32,479 bases of DNA from Seminavis robusta (taxonomy: Eukaryota; Bacillariophyta; Bacillariophyceae; Naviculales; Naviculaceae). This document shows, piece by piece, positions 20,545-31,425 of the stretch. Numbering within the stretch: position 1 is the stretch's first letter; each line of letters begins with the position of its first letter. The notes under the pieces are model-generated. The model made no database searches. It worked only from the letters and a program-made list of their open reading frames with translations, and was not told the origin of the DNA. The DNA lies in NCBI GenBank assembly GCA_903772945.1, contig CAICTM010001283.1:1-32479 (forward strand), read 5' to 3'. The translations under genes were made by a program, and so were the position numbers.

Positions 20545-23500
20545 GATTAACAGTCAGCAATAGAATCAGTGCAGTTTTAAGGGAATTAAGGATGAGTCCC
20601 AGGTCGACAAAGGAGCTCCCACATCAGACAAATCAGTGCTAGCTACAGTAGAGTGGATTCATTGGATTTCATGAATTTTCAAGGCCCATCTTAAGTCTAG
20701 TCCAACAACCTTTGTCAAGTGATAGTACTTCCAAGTGACGACTATCATGACAGTTTCTAACAACTTATGCACATCCACACAAGCACCGTGCGAGAGGACC
20801 ATACTCCAACACCTTCCCTCGACGCCAATGTGCCGACAGACCAGCTTGAAGGCTGAGGACGAGGAAAAAGCAACCAATTCCACTGGAAAAAGGAAGCGGA
20901 TACAAGTACCGTGAGGAACACCTGGATCAAACGAGTTCTGCAGAAAAAAACTTATTTGAATTCTAAAACAGCCCGCTTGGCAACATGGAAGCAGCACACC
21001 GCTGTTTTATTTTTTTACGTGTACCGTGTATAGTCCTTTGTGTACGAGGCTTATCGCTCTAAAGTCACTTGATCGATTCACGAAGAACGTCTTGATTTAT
21101 TGTTGATTTCGAAGGCCCTTTATCCATCCGTGCGCAGTTTCTCGAGTGTACGAGTTTCCGTCCTGTACAGCTTTTTTTTTAAAAGCGAACACACGGAACG
21201 TGGCTAAGAGATTCCGTACTTCTCCGGAAGCCGTCAGCCAATCAAAACGTCTGTGCAGTTTTCGAGTACTTTATTTTACACCGATGCACTGAGTCAGTCA
21301 GTCGCGGAACGATCAAGGTTTCTTTTCGATCCTGGTACTCCGAAGACTTATCGTGCAAGTTCCCCGTACTTTGCCGAAAGCAAGCTCAGCCTCGTAACCT
21401 GTTTGCGCTACATTTTAAAGGTTTTACGTGGTTGAGTCATTGAAATCGGCGGAAATCGGATCCTACTGATCAACCCCAACCACGAAATAGAACGTCAAGA
21501 CTCTCGAAGCACTCCAGAAGGTCAAATTTCTGGCGAAGTCATGGACGACCTAATTGGATCAATGCTGTAAAAAAGTCTCACCTGTATTTAGGAGCTTTTG
21601 TTCGCGGAATTCACTGTTGATCCAGTACTATTTCTAGTGAGCCAATCCTCTCCACAAACTTAAGGTTTCCAGACTCAAACACATCAAAAGAGTTACAACC
21701 TCTACTATGGACCTTAATGAATTGTATTCAAACCCAGTAAACAAGCCTCAGATGAGAATTCCTCTTCAACAACCAACCCAAGGGCACCACAGAGAAAGAA
21801 GTTCCAGCCCACTGCTACCTAACAGTAGCCCATACCAAAGCCCTTGTGTTTTCCCTCCTTTTTCTTTTCCTTTCCTTTTTTTCTTTTTCAAGCTTACAGG
21901 TTTTGCAGCCAGCTTTATTCCACTGCAGCTAAGAGCTGAAAACCAGTGTCTTCCACCGGTACATGCAGTTACACCTCTTCCTTTGTCAGTAACAAGAGCG
22001 CACCATGTCCTCTACGTGTCATCAGCCGATTGTGAGTGACCCCTTAATGCCCCTGGATCTACTTTACTCCGAACGTGTGGTGGCATCGCATAAACGTCTA
22101 CTCTGGTCCCCAACAAGTCCAAGGTAGCTACACCGCTGTGACCGTCCCCACACAACCACGATGGAGCTGGCAACAAGCCACCTAGCCTACTGCCAACCGA
22201 TCGGACACCAGACCACCAGTGTCCACCAGAAATGAATACAAATCGTCTTATGACATTCTGAGAAGAGGCCGGCAGCACCAATTGCCTATGGTAGGTAACA
22301 ACCACCAAGCCTGGGTGATGGTGAGATTTCAGAGCTGAAGCCCCGCAATTGTCACCTCATATCTCTAATCTATACCCCAGCAATGGCAAGAACATGCTGA
22401 TCCGCTTTCAACAGCAACAGGTCACGTTGCCCGGCAACTCGACCTCAGAGAGCTGACCACGAGTCCCTCATACGAAACCTGAGAGCTGATACATTGAATC
22501 ATTCAAGCAAGACAATTGAAGAGCTGAACTATGAAACCTTCAAGCGAAAGATGAAAGCTCAGTTCATCGCCTGGAAGGACCAACTGCAACACAACTGGAA
22601 GCATTGGTCATGGTAGCTGCTAAGCCACCTGTCACAGCACACCGCTTTGACAACCATCAGTTCATGGGGAGGCCAATGCCACTCCACTGTCAGCCATGGG
22701 CATGCTGAAGGCGTCCACAAGTCGACTTGTGATAGCGCTATTGGTACCAACGGCTCCACAGCCCAAAGAAGCAGCGCAGCGCCACAGGCTACTCGTTCCA
22801 AGCAAGATGCCACTGCCATACCAGCAAGGACTGGATGCCATTGCCACCCAGCAACGATTGACCAATGCCCCTTGTGCACCAACCAGCTCCCACACCAAGT
22901 AGCCACGGACTCATCTCCCAAGCTAGCGTTGTGGGGATTTGCCTGTCACACGTACCCCTGCGTGTCCCAGCTACAGGCCACCAGCTGCCCATGCCCACAC
23001 CTTAATGCCCTCTCGCTGGTGCCCATCCATCGTTTGGATGATGGGGAGATACGAGCTTGCCAGCCCAGCATCATCCAACCTCTGGGAAGATCATGATGGC
23101 AAAACCTCCAGCCAGGTAATGCACCGAGCTTCGCAGGCTTCGGTGCTAACAACTTCCAGTGACGACCAAAGTAGACCAGAGTGTGGCCCACCAATCAGCT
23201 CTACCAAGAACATGAGCGACCACACAGTGGGACCCCAAAGCACCGTGCTCCATGGCACAGAGCACACAAGGGTCCCACACACAACAGCTTGGCAGAGAAC
23301 CTAGCTGGTTCGAATACCACAGTGACACCCAAGTCCAGTCTGGTTCCCACGGAACCACATAACTATGGCCGCCAAAGCACAAGGACTCGTACCCAATGAC
23401 GGTGCGTGTCTTTGATAGGAACCAGCCTTGGTCAACCATCACCAGGTCCATTTAGCCGAGGCCCAAAAGCAGATACCCTCTGTCCTCTTGGGAAATCGCA

Positions 23501-24106
23501 TGGGGAAATCAAATACCACCCAGCCAAAAGCCAATGCCAGAGCAGCTGGTGCACCTACCCGACAAGCGACTGCCATTGGTGTCTCCCGTCCCAGGACTAC
23601 TGACACGGTGCTTCCTACCCCGAGGGGCTGCCATGGCCACAGTCATGGCAATGACCAATCCGGTGACGCGTGGGATTTTCCCTAGGCGATCGATTCATGT
23701 TCCTGAACGACGAGCCCAAAGCCTATAGTCAAGGAACATGTCCGCGGGGACAAGAAGGCCGCTACACTGAGAGCTTGCCGCCGCATGAATTGCCTGTGGC
23801 AAGGACCACGACATAGTTGTTCCATATGAAGAAACAACAACAGCTGATGATAGCAACCGCACCGCCACACCTACCGAGTCTGGCTATGCTGATCAAGCAC
23901 GCATCCATTTGCGCCTACCTTGGTCCAGCAACCGACCAACCATGCAAGTCCCTCCACATTGGGATTCCATCTCCATTGTTTCCACTAGCAGTCGATGCTG
24001 AGTGGCCCATGGTGTTCCATTCATGGGGAGAGTTTGTAGATAGTTAGTTAGTAACTTGTCGTATATCGTGGCATTCCATGAGAGCGGATCAGACGCACTC
24101 GTGGGG
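20545..24106. other. Internal region of the nested element, no pol genes seen
   Basis: These 3.56 kb contain no reverse transcriptase, RNase H, protease or integrase signature in any frame. A 110-codon frame with a real ATG (21707-22039, start MDLNELYSNPVNKPQ) begins near the left side but runs into a polypyrimidine tract (21853-21890) and becomes low-complexity. From about 22600 to 23700 the strand is Pro/Thr/Ala/His-codon-rich in all frames, with short overlapping ORFs such as 22647-23096 and 22939-23304, possibly a decayed coding region. The 20990-21500 stretch is AT-richer and looks different in composition. Confidence 0.5.
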
Positions 24107-24636
24107 GCGAAAACTTTTAGGAGCGAGAGCTCTGGATTCCTCGTCGGATACTCCAACAGCTATGCTGGCCTACAATCCAGCAGCGCATGGCTTATCTCCC
24201 AGCAAAGCAGCAAGAAAGGATCGTCCTTTCTACCATAGTTAAGAAAATAGTACGAAAGATTGAGACCGATCTGATTAGCTTGTAGCCCCTTTGATACCGC
24301 AGCAGTTGATACACAATCCTGTTGAGGCCGGGCAAGCAGTAGAGGTAGCAGATAGTACTGTTCCCAGACTGCCACTGCACGATTGAATAACGAAGGCCCC
24401 CAGCTCCTGAGGTGAGCTGGCCCAAAAGGGTCCAGCAGAGAGCTCTGCTGGCCCTCCTGTCTGACTGACAGGACCAAGTCCTTGGTTTGGTGCCTACTGG
24501 AGGTGTTGGAACACTCTTGAGGCACGACAAGGCTCCCTGAACTGCCTGACTACCGCTGTCCCTGAGGAAGGGTTTCAGCGAGACCCAGTCCACTAGTACT
24601 TGAGTATTGGAACTGATCCTTTCAAGAAACTTATTG
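24107..24636. repeat. Right LTR-like direct repeat
   Basis: This copy begins GCGAAAACTTTTAGGAGCGA and ends about AAACTTATTG, next to the right ACCT of the candidate target duplication. It carries the same blocks as the left copy in the same order (for example ATTGAGACCGAT, TTGATACCGCAG, CTGAACTGCCTGACTACCGC). Confidence 0.85.
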
Positions 24637-26640
24637 ACCTGGAAAGCTCGACAAGATTAGGGCAGCTGTCAAGCAGGTTCTTCACACAAAGCACAGCAAA
24701 CTCTCTAATCTACAGTCACTGGTTGGAAAACTCCAACACGCCTGTTTGGCAATTCCAAATGGGCGTGGATTGCTTGCTCCAGTGTACAAGCTCCTCCCAG
24801 CAACCCATTCCAAAAAACACCACCAGCGTCGACATGTTTCCATCCCCAGGAATCCGAGGCTTACAAAGCCTTGCAAGATCTACGAACTATGCTCAAGATT
24901 GTTGCAAATCGGCCAACGAAATGTGCCCAGCTAGTCCCTGGTTGGCCACACTTCATTGGGTTCTGCGACGCTTGCAAGCATGGGGCAGGAGGAGTTTGGT
25001 TAAGTGGCAGCGACAACCTGCACCCAACAGTGTGGAGGGTCAAATGGCCCCCCGAAATTGTTGCTCTGGTTGAAGCCAACAAACTCTCTGTGAATGATCT
25101 CGAAATGGCAGGACTTCTCTTGCACTACTTAGTGCTCGAGCAGCTTGTGCCCACGCTCGAGCACAAACACTGCGCCGCATGGTGTGACAACACGTCTACT
25201 GTGTCGTGGGCCAAACGACTATCTTCCAGCAAATCTCTTGTGGGACAACGACTGGTTCGAGCACTTTGCATCCGACATGCTGTGACTAAAAGCTCTCCCC
25301 TGGCACCCTGGTCGATTGCTGGAGCAAACAACAAGATGGCAGACTTGGCCAGCAGGTCGTTCAAGAAAGGCGGGGCTGGAAACTTTGAGCTGTCCAATAA
25401 AGATTTTCTTACCTTTTTCAATGCCAAATTCCCCCTTTCTCAGGACGCCTCTTGGCGAATGCACCATCCGAGCACCAAGGTGTGCTCATTGGTCTTCTTA
25501 GAGATGCAAGCGCAGCGACCCCATGCGACTGCCCAGCAACGCCACAAATTCTGGGGTGAGTGGTGCAAACTCCTCCAAAAGTTTGGCCTTGCCGACCCTT
25601 TCCTCCGAGGAACCAGCCAATCTGAGCAACTCGCACTCTCCCAAGCCTTTGCCCATTGGGTTCGGTGTGGAAATGTCGGACGACAAAATCGCGTCGGCAC
25701 TCAACGCGTACAACAAGCGTTGGCAGCCGTCGGAAAGACCTTCCAACTGGCTGTTGAACCCTCTCCCACGTACGTCGACCAAAGCAGAGCAACATATTGG
25801 CCCGCCCTCCAACAGCAAATAGAATCATATCGACGAGAGGACCCCCCTCCCCAGCCTAAACTGGCTGTGCCAGTTACAGTTCCCCACACACTTGTGCGGG
25901 AAGGCCTCAGAACTTTCAGCCCCAAACTACGTGCTCTTGGTGATCTTACCAACATTGCATTCTATTACTTGCTAAGAGTCGGGGAATACACCTACAGCCC
26001 CCCCAAGCAACGAACCAGAACTCAGAGATTTCGTATTAAAGATGTCATTTTCCGCAGGGCAAACCAATCAATCATCCCCAACACTGCCCCTCTCCAGGAA
26101 TTGCTCACTGCTACACATGCCACATTGCGCATTTCCAATCAGAAAAATGGAAAAAGGGGTCAGTGCATTCATCACCACTGTACTGGAACCATCACAAGCC
26201 CAGTCAAAGCCTTAGCACGTCGAGTTTCACACATTATGGCCCACACAAACAACCCAAATACTGCACTCAGCACCTATTTTGAACTTGGTCAACCAAAGCA
26301 AATCCGACCACAAGACATCAACAACATCATCAAAAACACTGTCATTAAACTTGGCCTCCAACAGGCGGGTTTCACTCGAACCAACGTTAGCAGTCACTCC
26401 CATCGCGCGGGTGGAGCAATGGCTACGAAGCCCAATGGAATTGACCCAATCACCATCAAAAAACATGGCCGTTGGTCCTCCAACACATTCCTACAATACA
26501 TCCACGAACAGATTGGATTCCTCACCATTGGAGTTGCAACCCGAATGTCACGTTACATCCCATTCACCAATGTAGCCCACGTTCCATGCTGCCCCCACCT
26601 TTCTGAGCCCATTGACGAAATTACACACACCCCCCACTAA
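24637..26640 (+). pseudogene. RNase H - tyrosine recombinase part of the DIRS-like element
   Basis: This is the continuation of the RT polyprotein after the insertion. The frame gives LVGKLQHACLAIPNGRGLLAPVYKLLP, then a one-base shift near 24800, then an open frame to TAA 26638-26640. The RNase H domain shows GFCDACKHGAGGVW (Asp), VNDLEMAGLLLHY (Glu), AAWCDNTSTVSW (Asp) and GANNKMADLASR (Asp). After a ~150-residue linker the tyrosine recombinase has its Arg in YLLRVGEY (25975), HSHR as the HxxR box (26395-26406), GRW and the nucleophile Tyr in FLQYIHEQ (26497). The recombinase domain looks intact, so only upstream lesions are obvious. As part of a broken polyprotein it is not expected to be made normally. 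Confidence 0.85.
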
Positions 26641-27118
26641 ACTAAACACATTTCACTCCAATCATTTCGGTGTTACAGTAGCATTAGCATTGCTACTTCC
26701 TTCACCTTCATTGTACAACCTTTCAGAAACTTGAACAGTCTCCGGACCTTCCATGGCACGGACCGTCTGGAGCTGTCCATCACTTTCACCATCACACCAC
26801 AAATGGACCAACACATATGGAGATTCCATGCACTAAGTGTGTGGCATACACCAGCCATAACAATAGTAAGCTGCTTCATATGCCCAAACTTAGTATGCAC
26901 TCTACTGACTAGTCCCTTTGAAGAGTGATAGTGCAAGTCTCTGAAAGCCATCTTGCCCACAAGTCAATCCATTCAGAAACAAGAATGCGGGAAGGCATCA
27001 CAGTCTACATGTGGGGACAGAGTCTAGGACCGAGCCACATGTAGGCGGTATCAGCGGTGGTATTGACACCGACGAAACACCTCCAACACGTTCGTTTGCT
27101 TCAAGGCTTGGACGACCC
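26641..27118. other. Region between retroelement and LRR gene
   Basis: This stretch should hold the retroelement's right end and the LRR gene's promoter. No terminal repeat matching the left flank was found. A 95-codon minus-strand frame (26673-26960) has no recognisable similarity. The LRR frame is open back to 26945 but has no ATG before 27119. Confidence 0.4.
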
Positions 27119-29435
27119 ATGGCAGATCGACGAAAGAGGGCCTCCGATGTAGAGATGACTTCCATCAACAAGAAAAGCAACCGACATGTAGAGCAGAGTC
27201 ATACACTGTCTGCGTGGCAAGACGTTACCCAGATGACACCGGCAATGGGTACAGTATTGCCATCAACACTACGAGAAGAACGCTCTTCTTTTCCAGTATC
27301 GCCAGATATGGAACTCACCTTTCCGGGTGCCTTTGCTGTAGATGGAATTTCAGACAATCGGGATGCCATAATTGAAGAGGCTGTGGATCAAGAACCCATT
27401 GATGCTCTTGTGACACAAATTCCAGAACATGAAAATATTGAGGATTCCAGCCTCTTGGAGAGTACTTGTACAGAGACAACAGTTCAAAACCAGAGATCCA
27501 TTAAGTACTGGAGGCAAAGGTTGCTTTATGTCCTTTCATTGGAAGCCAATGTTGTTTTACTCTCAGTTGTTCTGGCACTGCTCCTATGTATGGCAGTTTC
27601 GTTTGGAGGACATGACAACAGCGACACAAGTCAATCAACAGGCATCAAAGTTCCTTCAAGAACTCCAGGATTTGTAGCAATGCCAACAATGGCACCAGCA
27701 AATTTGCTGGATTCGCTCCATTTTCCTGATTACACACTGGAAGCTTTAGAAAACCCCACGAGTCCTCAGTCCAAGGCATATGAATGGCTGATCAACAACA
27801 TCAACAATAAAAGCTCTACCCAAAACATTCTACCAAAATGGAGACTGAAGCAGAGGTTTGCTTTGGCCACATTCTACTACTCTACAAGAGGGGACTTTTG
27901 GGTGAAACATGGTGGATGGTTGAATTGGGAGACGAATGAATGCGACTGGGAACAAGTGATCTTGAATAAAAATGTCTCTCCTGATCTCTGCTGTAATGAG
28001 ATGGGAGAAATCAAGGCACTGGTCTTTCACATCGCCAATAACATGGATGGAACTATTCCACCAGAGATATCTTTTCTTGGCAAGAGCTTGCAGCTTTTGA
28101 AGCTGAATCAGCAACAGCAACTTATGGGGTCTATTCCAACAGAGCTTGGAGAGCTGACACAATTATCTAAGCTGACATTGACAACAACAGGCATTTCTGG
28201 CACAATTCCAATAGAGCTGGGTCTTCTGACGAATCTTGGGCAACTCAAACTCAAACTCAAACTCAACAATTTATTGGGGTCTATTCCTTCTGAGCTTGGC
28301 AAATTGGGAAATATCACAAATTTCATGTTGCACGGGACACATCTTACAGGTTTGTGTTCAATATCTTGTCTCAGGAGTTTGCTTTTCGAAATGACATCTG
28401 ACATTTGAGGCTCTGTTTTGCTTTTGACACCATCCAGGGTACCTCCCTACCGAATTCTACCAATTGTACAAGCTAGAAATCCTAGACGTGACCGAATGTT
28501 CTAGACTGAATATGGATTTTGTTCTTTCAGAAATTGCTGAGAATATTCAACAAGTGCAATCCATTACGCTCATCCAAAGAGCACGCGGAGACAAGATGCC
28601 ACTTCCGTGTGCGTTGCAGCTCTTCGAGTTTGCGTCGAGTTAGTGTGTTTACTTGCTCTAACATTTGTCGATTGCTACCTTCAAACAGCCCATCTTGGCA
28701 ATCTGACCAAGCTATCTGATCTGGCTTTGAACGATTGGAATATCTCGGGCACAATACCAAGCAACTTTGGGGATCTGACAGAGTTGGTGAGTAATGCAAG
28801 CCAATGACAGCACAATAAATACGCGCCTTGATTTGGACTCATGAGAGGAAGTGCACTTGTTTTTCTAAAGAATACACTGAACCTGGAAAATAATTCCATA
28901 TCTGGAACTTTTCCACATGTGTTGTTGGAGTTGACCAGTGAGTCTTGAAACAGAGATCTTCCAGTGCGCTGTATTGTGTTTTGAGGACAACTCACTCCGT
29001 TTTTTAAAATTAAGATCCTTTCAGATATGGTTCATTTACATGTTGGTTCCAACAATCTAGAGGGCAAGCTCCCATTGAAACTCTTTTCACAGCTCACACA
29101 GTTGCGACACTTGTCCCTTGGGGACAATCAGTTCTCCGGCACAGTGCCAACCGAAGTCGGCCTACTGTCAAGCCTGATGAAGCTGGAAATACAGAATTCC
29201 AACCTTTCTGGCACACTTCCTACAGAACTGCTTCAGCCAATTGGAGAACTTGACAAGCTTTGTTGTGACAAACACATCCTTACGGGGTAGCATTCCTGAA
29301 ACCCTGTGTGGCAGAATGTACCAGCAAATATCTGGGTTTTTTGGTGGAGGGAAGTTTCATCAAAAGAGTGAAATTCCAATATGCCAGGGAACTCTGCTCT
29401 GTGGATGTGATTGTGACCCATGTCCTGTAGACTAG
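27119..29435 (+). CDS. Membrane-anchored leucine-rich-repeat protein, five exons
   Basis: The chosen start is ATG 27119, the first in the open frame. Exons are 27119-28349, 28438-28608, 28689-28786, 28871-28937 and 29025-29435, all with GT-AG introns of 80-88 bp. Residues 1-140 are hydrophilic; one membrane helix (about residues 145-165, NVVLLSVVLALLLCMAVSF) follows. Then come a cap with YYSTRGDFWVKHGGWLN and WETNECDWEQV plus a CC motif, and about nine plant-type LRRs (LxxLxLxxNxxxGxIPxEL). It ends LLCGCDCDPCPVD. The architecture matches the receptor-like LRR proteins expanded in benthic diatoms, with no kinase domain. Exon 5 carries a probable extra C near 29234: without it ELLSQLENLTSFVV continues to the stop at 29435, with it the frame closes at 29290. 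Confidence 0.8.
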
Positions 29436-29470
29436 ACTAGACTAGACTACTAGACTAGACTAGCTAGACT
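29427..29470. repeat. (ACTAG)n microsatellite overlapping the LRR stop codon
   Basis: Repeated TAGAC/ACTAG pentamers with small irregularities begin in the last codons of the LRR gene; the array itself supplies the stop codon. Confidence 0.9.
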
Positions 29471-30480
29471 AAATCTTCTGTCTGGGAGAGCAAAGGATAC
29501 TTTTCCTTGGGGTCTGAAATGGAGAAGGGCTAACGCAATTCGCGATCACCGTAGCTGTCCCAGATACCATAAGCAAAACTCCACAAGAAGAACAACACAA
29601 CACAACACAACAGCACCATCACAATCAGTTATAGACCTTCCTATAATTAGTTGAAATTGCCCTACAAAGAAATCACTGCATGAAGAAGATCAACTTCTTT
29701 CCCCGCCACTCAATCTGAGTTACGAAAAGTCATCGACTCCTCTACACAACGATTTGAAATCTCTCGAACCACCAGCAATCAACAGTGTACGGTAACTCCA
29801 CTATCAAGACCAACGAGCGAAAGGGTGCAAGTTTGTGTTTGCTATTGAGTACAATAATAGCGATTCCAACGTCAGCCCGTGAGCAAATGTTCTTCGGCTG
29901 TCAATTCTTCGGCCGAGTCGAGTCGAGTCGAGTCAACAGAGCAAATCAATGAAGAATTCACCGTTTCTTCCACCATTTCTTTTGTTGCTGTTGTCGGTCA
30001 GGCCGCACGACGCCACCATCCGTAACACCATCTTGCGGTTCCATCGACACCGTTGTCGTCTTCGCCATCGCCGCCACCGAGATAGCAGGTGTCGTCTGTC
30101 GTTCGTGGAGAGGCACCAGCGGCAACGGTCCCTCTCCATCCAGCCGCAACCTCAGAGTCAACAGCAGTAGTAGTAGTAGTCGTTGTTGTCGTCAAACGTC
30201 GTCGTCGTCGTGCCATCCCATTGCCTTCCGACGCTCGAAGAAGACTCGGCTTCTCCCATCGTGGAGCGGCAGGCGAGATAACAGCGGCAACAGCAGCAAC
30301 AGCGGCAACAGCAGCAACAGCTGCTCAACTGCATCCAAAAGGCTCATTTCAGAACTTCAAAGCTGTCTACTTCTACCCTTGCTTTGAGACCATTAGATAT
30401 GCTTTGGACACCATTGTAGCGTGTCAAAAGTGGTTTCTATAGTATAGAGTACGATACGTATATTAGCTAGCTAGTGGTAG
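29471..30480. other. Low-complexity intergenic region
   Basis: No convincing gene. It contains a CGAGT pentamer array (29914-29935), AGT triplets (30166-30180), CGT triplets (about 30196-30211) and CAACAGCGG/CAACAGCAG units (about 30280-30322). Because of this composition several frames are open at once: plus frames 29949-30170 and 30089-30442, a third plus frame across the same stretch, and minus frames 29933-30216. The plus frame at ATG 29949 starts with a hydrophobic run (FLPPFLLLLLSV) that mimics a signal peptide but becomes Arg/His low-complexity. A short gene cannot be excluded. Confidence 0.5.
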
Positions 30481-30537
30481 GGAGGGCAAGACGTCGCTGG
30501 CCGTCTCCCCATCACCATCATCTTGCAACCCCCTTAT

Positions 30538-30615
30538 ATATACCGGGCAGACCCCGGTGATCTCTGACCCCGTTTAATATACCGGGCAGACCCCGGTGAT
30601 CTCTGACCCCGTTTA
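30538..30615. repeat. Perfect 2 x 39-bp tandem repeat with internal hairpin
   Basis: Two identical 39-bp copies (30538-30576, 30577-30615) each contain ACCGGG-CAGAC-CCCGGT, a perfect 6-bp stem with a 5-base loop. The ATATACCGGGC core appears again at about 31926-31936 inside the satellite region. Confidence 0.9.
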
Positions 30616-30650
30616 TTGTGGTGGTGGTGGGTTTGGTTGGTTGGTTATCC

Positions 30651-30938
30651 TTAGGGTTCCACATTTTCAATGAAAGACAAAAAGCACCTGCTCAGTATCT
30701 GACTATGGTTGGTTTGTGTCTTACGTATTCTCCAAGAGGTGGAATCCTCAATATTTATGTCTGATTTGTGTTCGGGTTGCCTGAGCATCAACTTCTTGAC
30801 CATAATAGCATCCATTGGTGAAATCCGTACGGCAAAGCCAGACCTGTCCAATCTGTGTACTGGAAAAGGAACGTATTCGTAGTGGTGATACTCTCCTTCG
30901 TCATCTGGGGAACATCTGAAGTAAATTGTTGACTTCAT
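30651..30938 (-). CDS. Hypothetical 95-residue ORF
   Basis: Open from ATG (30936-30938) to a stop at 30651. Composition looks protein-like (MKSTIYFRCSPDDEGEYHHY, VRISPMDAIMVKKLMLRQPE), not low-complexity. The frame is also open upstream of the ATG for about 20 more codons, so it could be an exon of a larger gene or a decayed fragment. No family is recognised, and there is no supporting neighbour. Confidence 0.3.
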   Translation of the reverse strand: MKSTIYFRCSPDDEGEYHHYEYVPFPVHRLDRSGFAVRISPMDAIMVKKLMLRQPEHKSDINIEDSTSWRIRKTQTNHSQILSRCFLSFIENVEP

Positions 30939-31425
30939 CTTCTCTGGGGTGGTTGTCTTGGTTATGATATATCTACTGATCTTTCGGATTATCTCTTCAG
31001 AATTCGTGCGTCTTCCAATTCAACACTGATGATGAGACATCATAGCAGGGCAGAGCAACAGTGCCCCGCTTGCCAGCAGCATTGAACTCCGCTCAATGCT
31101 ATGGTCCGTTCTCAATCCTTGAATGTTTTCATTATGACCGCATGCACCTTGAAGTTAACCCTCGTATGTCAACGAACGTTCTGTGTTGAAGGTGTGCCAG
31201 TGTTTTATAGTGGGAGGGTGCAGGTGTTACAGTGTTTAATCGTTATCAGTACTAGTACCGCGAGAAGACTCAGCAGCTAGCACACCAATTCGGATCTTTG
31301 GTGAGGTCGGCTTTTACTGTGCAAAGCCACTGTAAAATATATCTCGTTGTGACGGAACGACACACAAGCACTGCCGTTGCAGAGTAAGCACGGAGGTGTA
31401 TAGAATTACGGCGAGTGAATAGATG
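30939..31425. other. Unassigned intergenic region
   Basis: No gene, RNA or repeat family was recognised here. It precedes the satellite array. Confidence 0.4.

Larger units (their letters stand above)
20010..24636. mobile_element. Non-autonomous LTR-type element nested in the RNase H region
   Basis: About 4.63 kb are flanked by two direct ~530-bp repeats. Outside them the host protein reads on: ...ARTIELPP before the left repeat, and PGKLDKIRAAVKQ leading to LQSLVGKLQHACLAIPNGRG after the right one. ACCT occurs at 20006-20009 and 24637-24640 and is the candidate target-site duplication; with one mismatch it extends to five bases (CACCT/GACCT). TGG at 20543-20545, at the left repeat's inner edge, could begin a primer-binding site. 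No gag-pol, integrase or RT was recognised inside, so the element is LARD-like. Orientation is unproved. Confidence 0.75.
15029..26640 (+). mobile_element. DIRS-like (tyrosine recombinase) retroelement, inactivated
   Basis: The order on one strand is Gag-like region, reverse transcriptase, RNase H, tyrosine recombinase. A recombinase with R, HxxR and Y residues in place of a DDE integrase is the defining trait of DIRS-order elements. The coordinates are the coding limits; the real termini were not found. DIRS elements end in inverted or split direct repeats, and none was recognised in 14238-15028 or 26641-27118. The copy is disrupted by a TAG in RT, several frameshifts and a 4.6-kb insertion at 20010-24636. 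Without the insertion the coding body would be about 7 kb, a normal size for this order. Confidence 0.85.

Noticed and set aside
22647..23304. Overlapping 149- and 121-codon ORFs inside the nested element
   Set aside because: Several frames are open together because of base composition; none shows gag, protease, integrase or RT motifs.
30538..30615. tRNA or small RNA gene in the ACCGGG repeat
   Set aside because: The stem is only 6 bp, and no cloverleaf, A/B box or terminator pattern was found.
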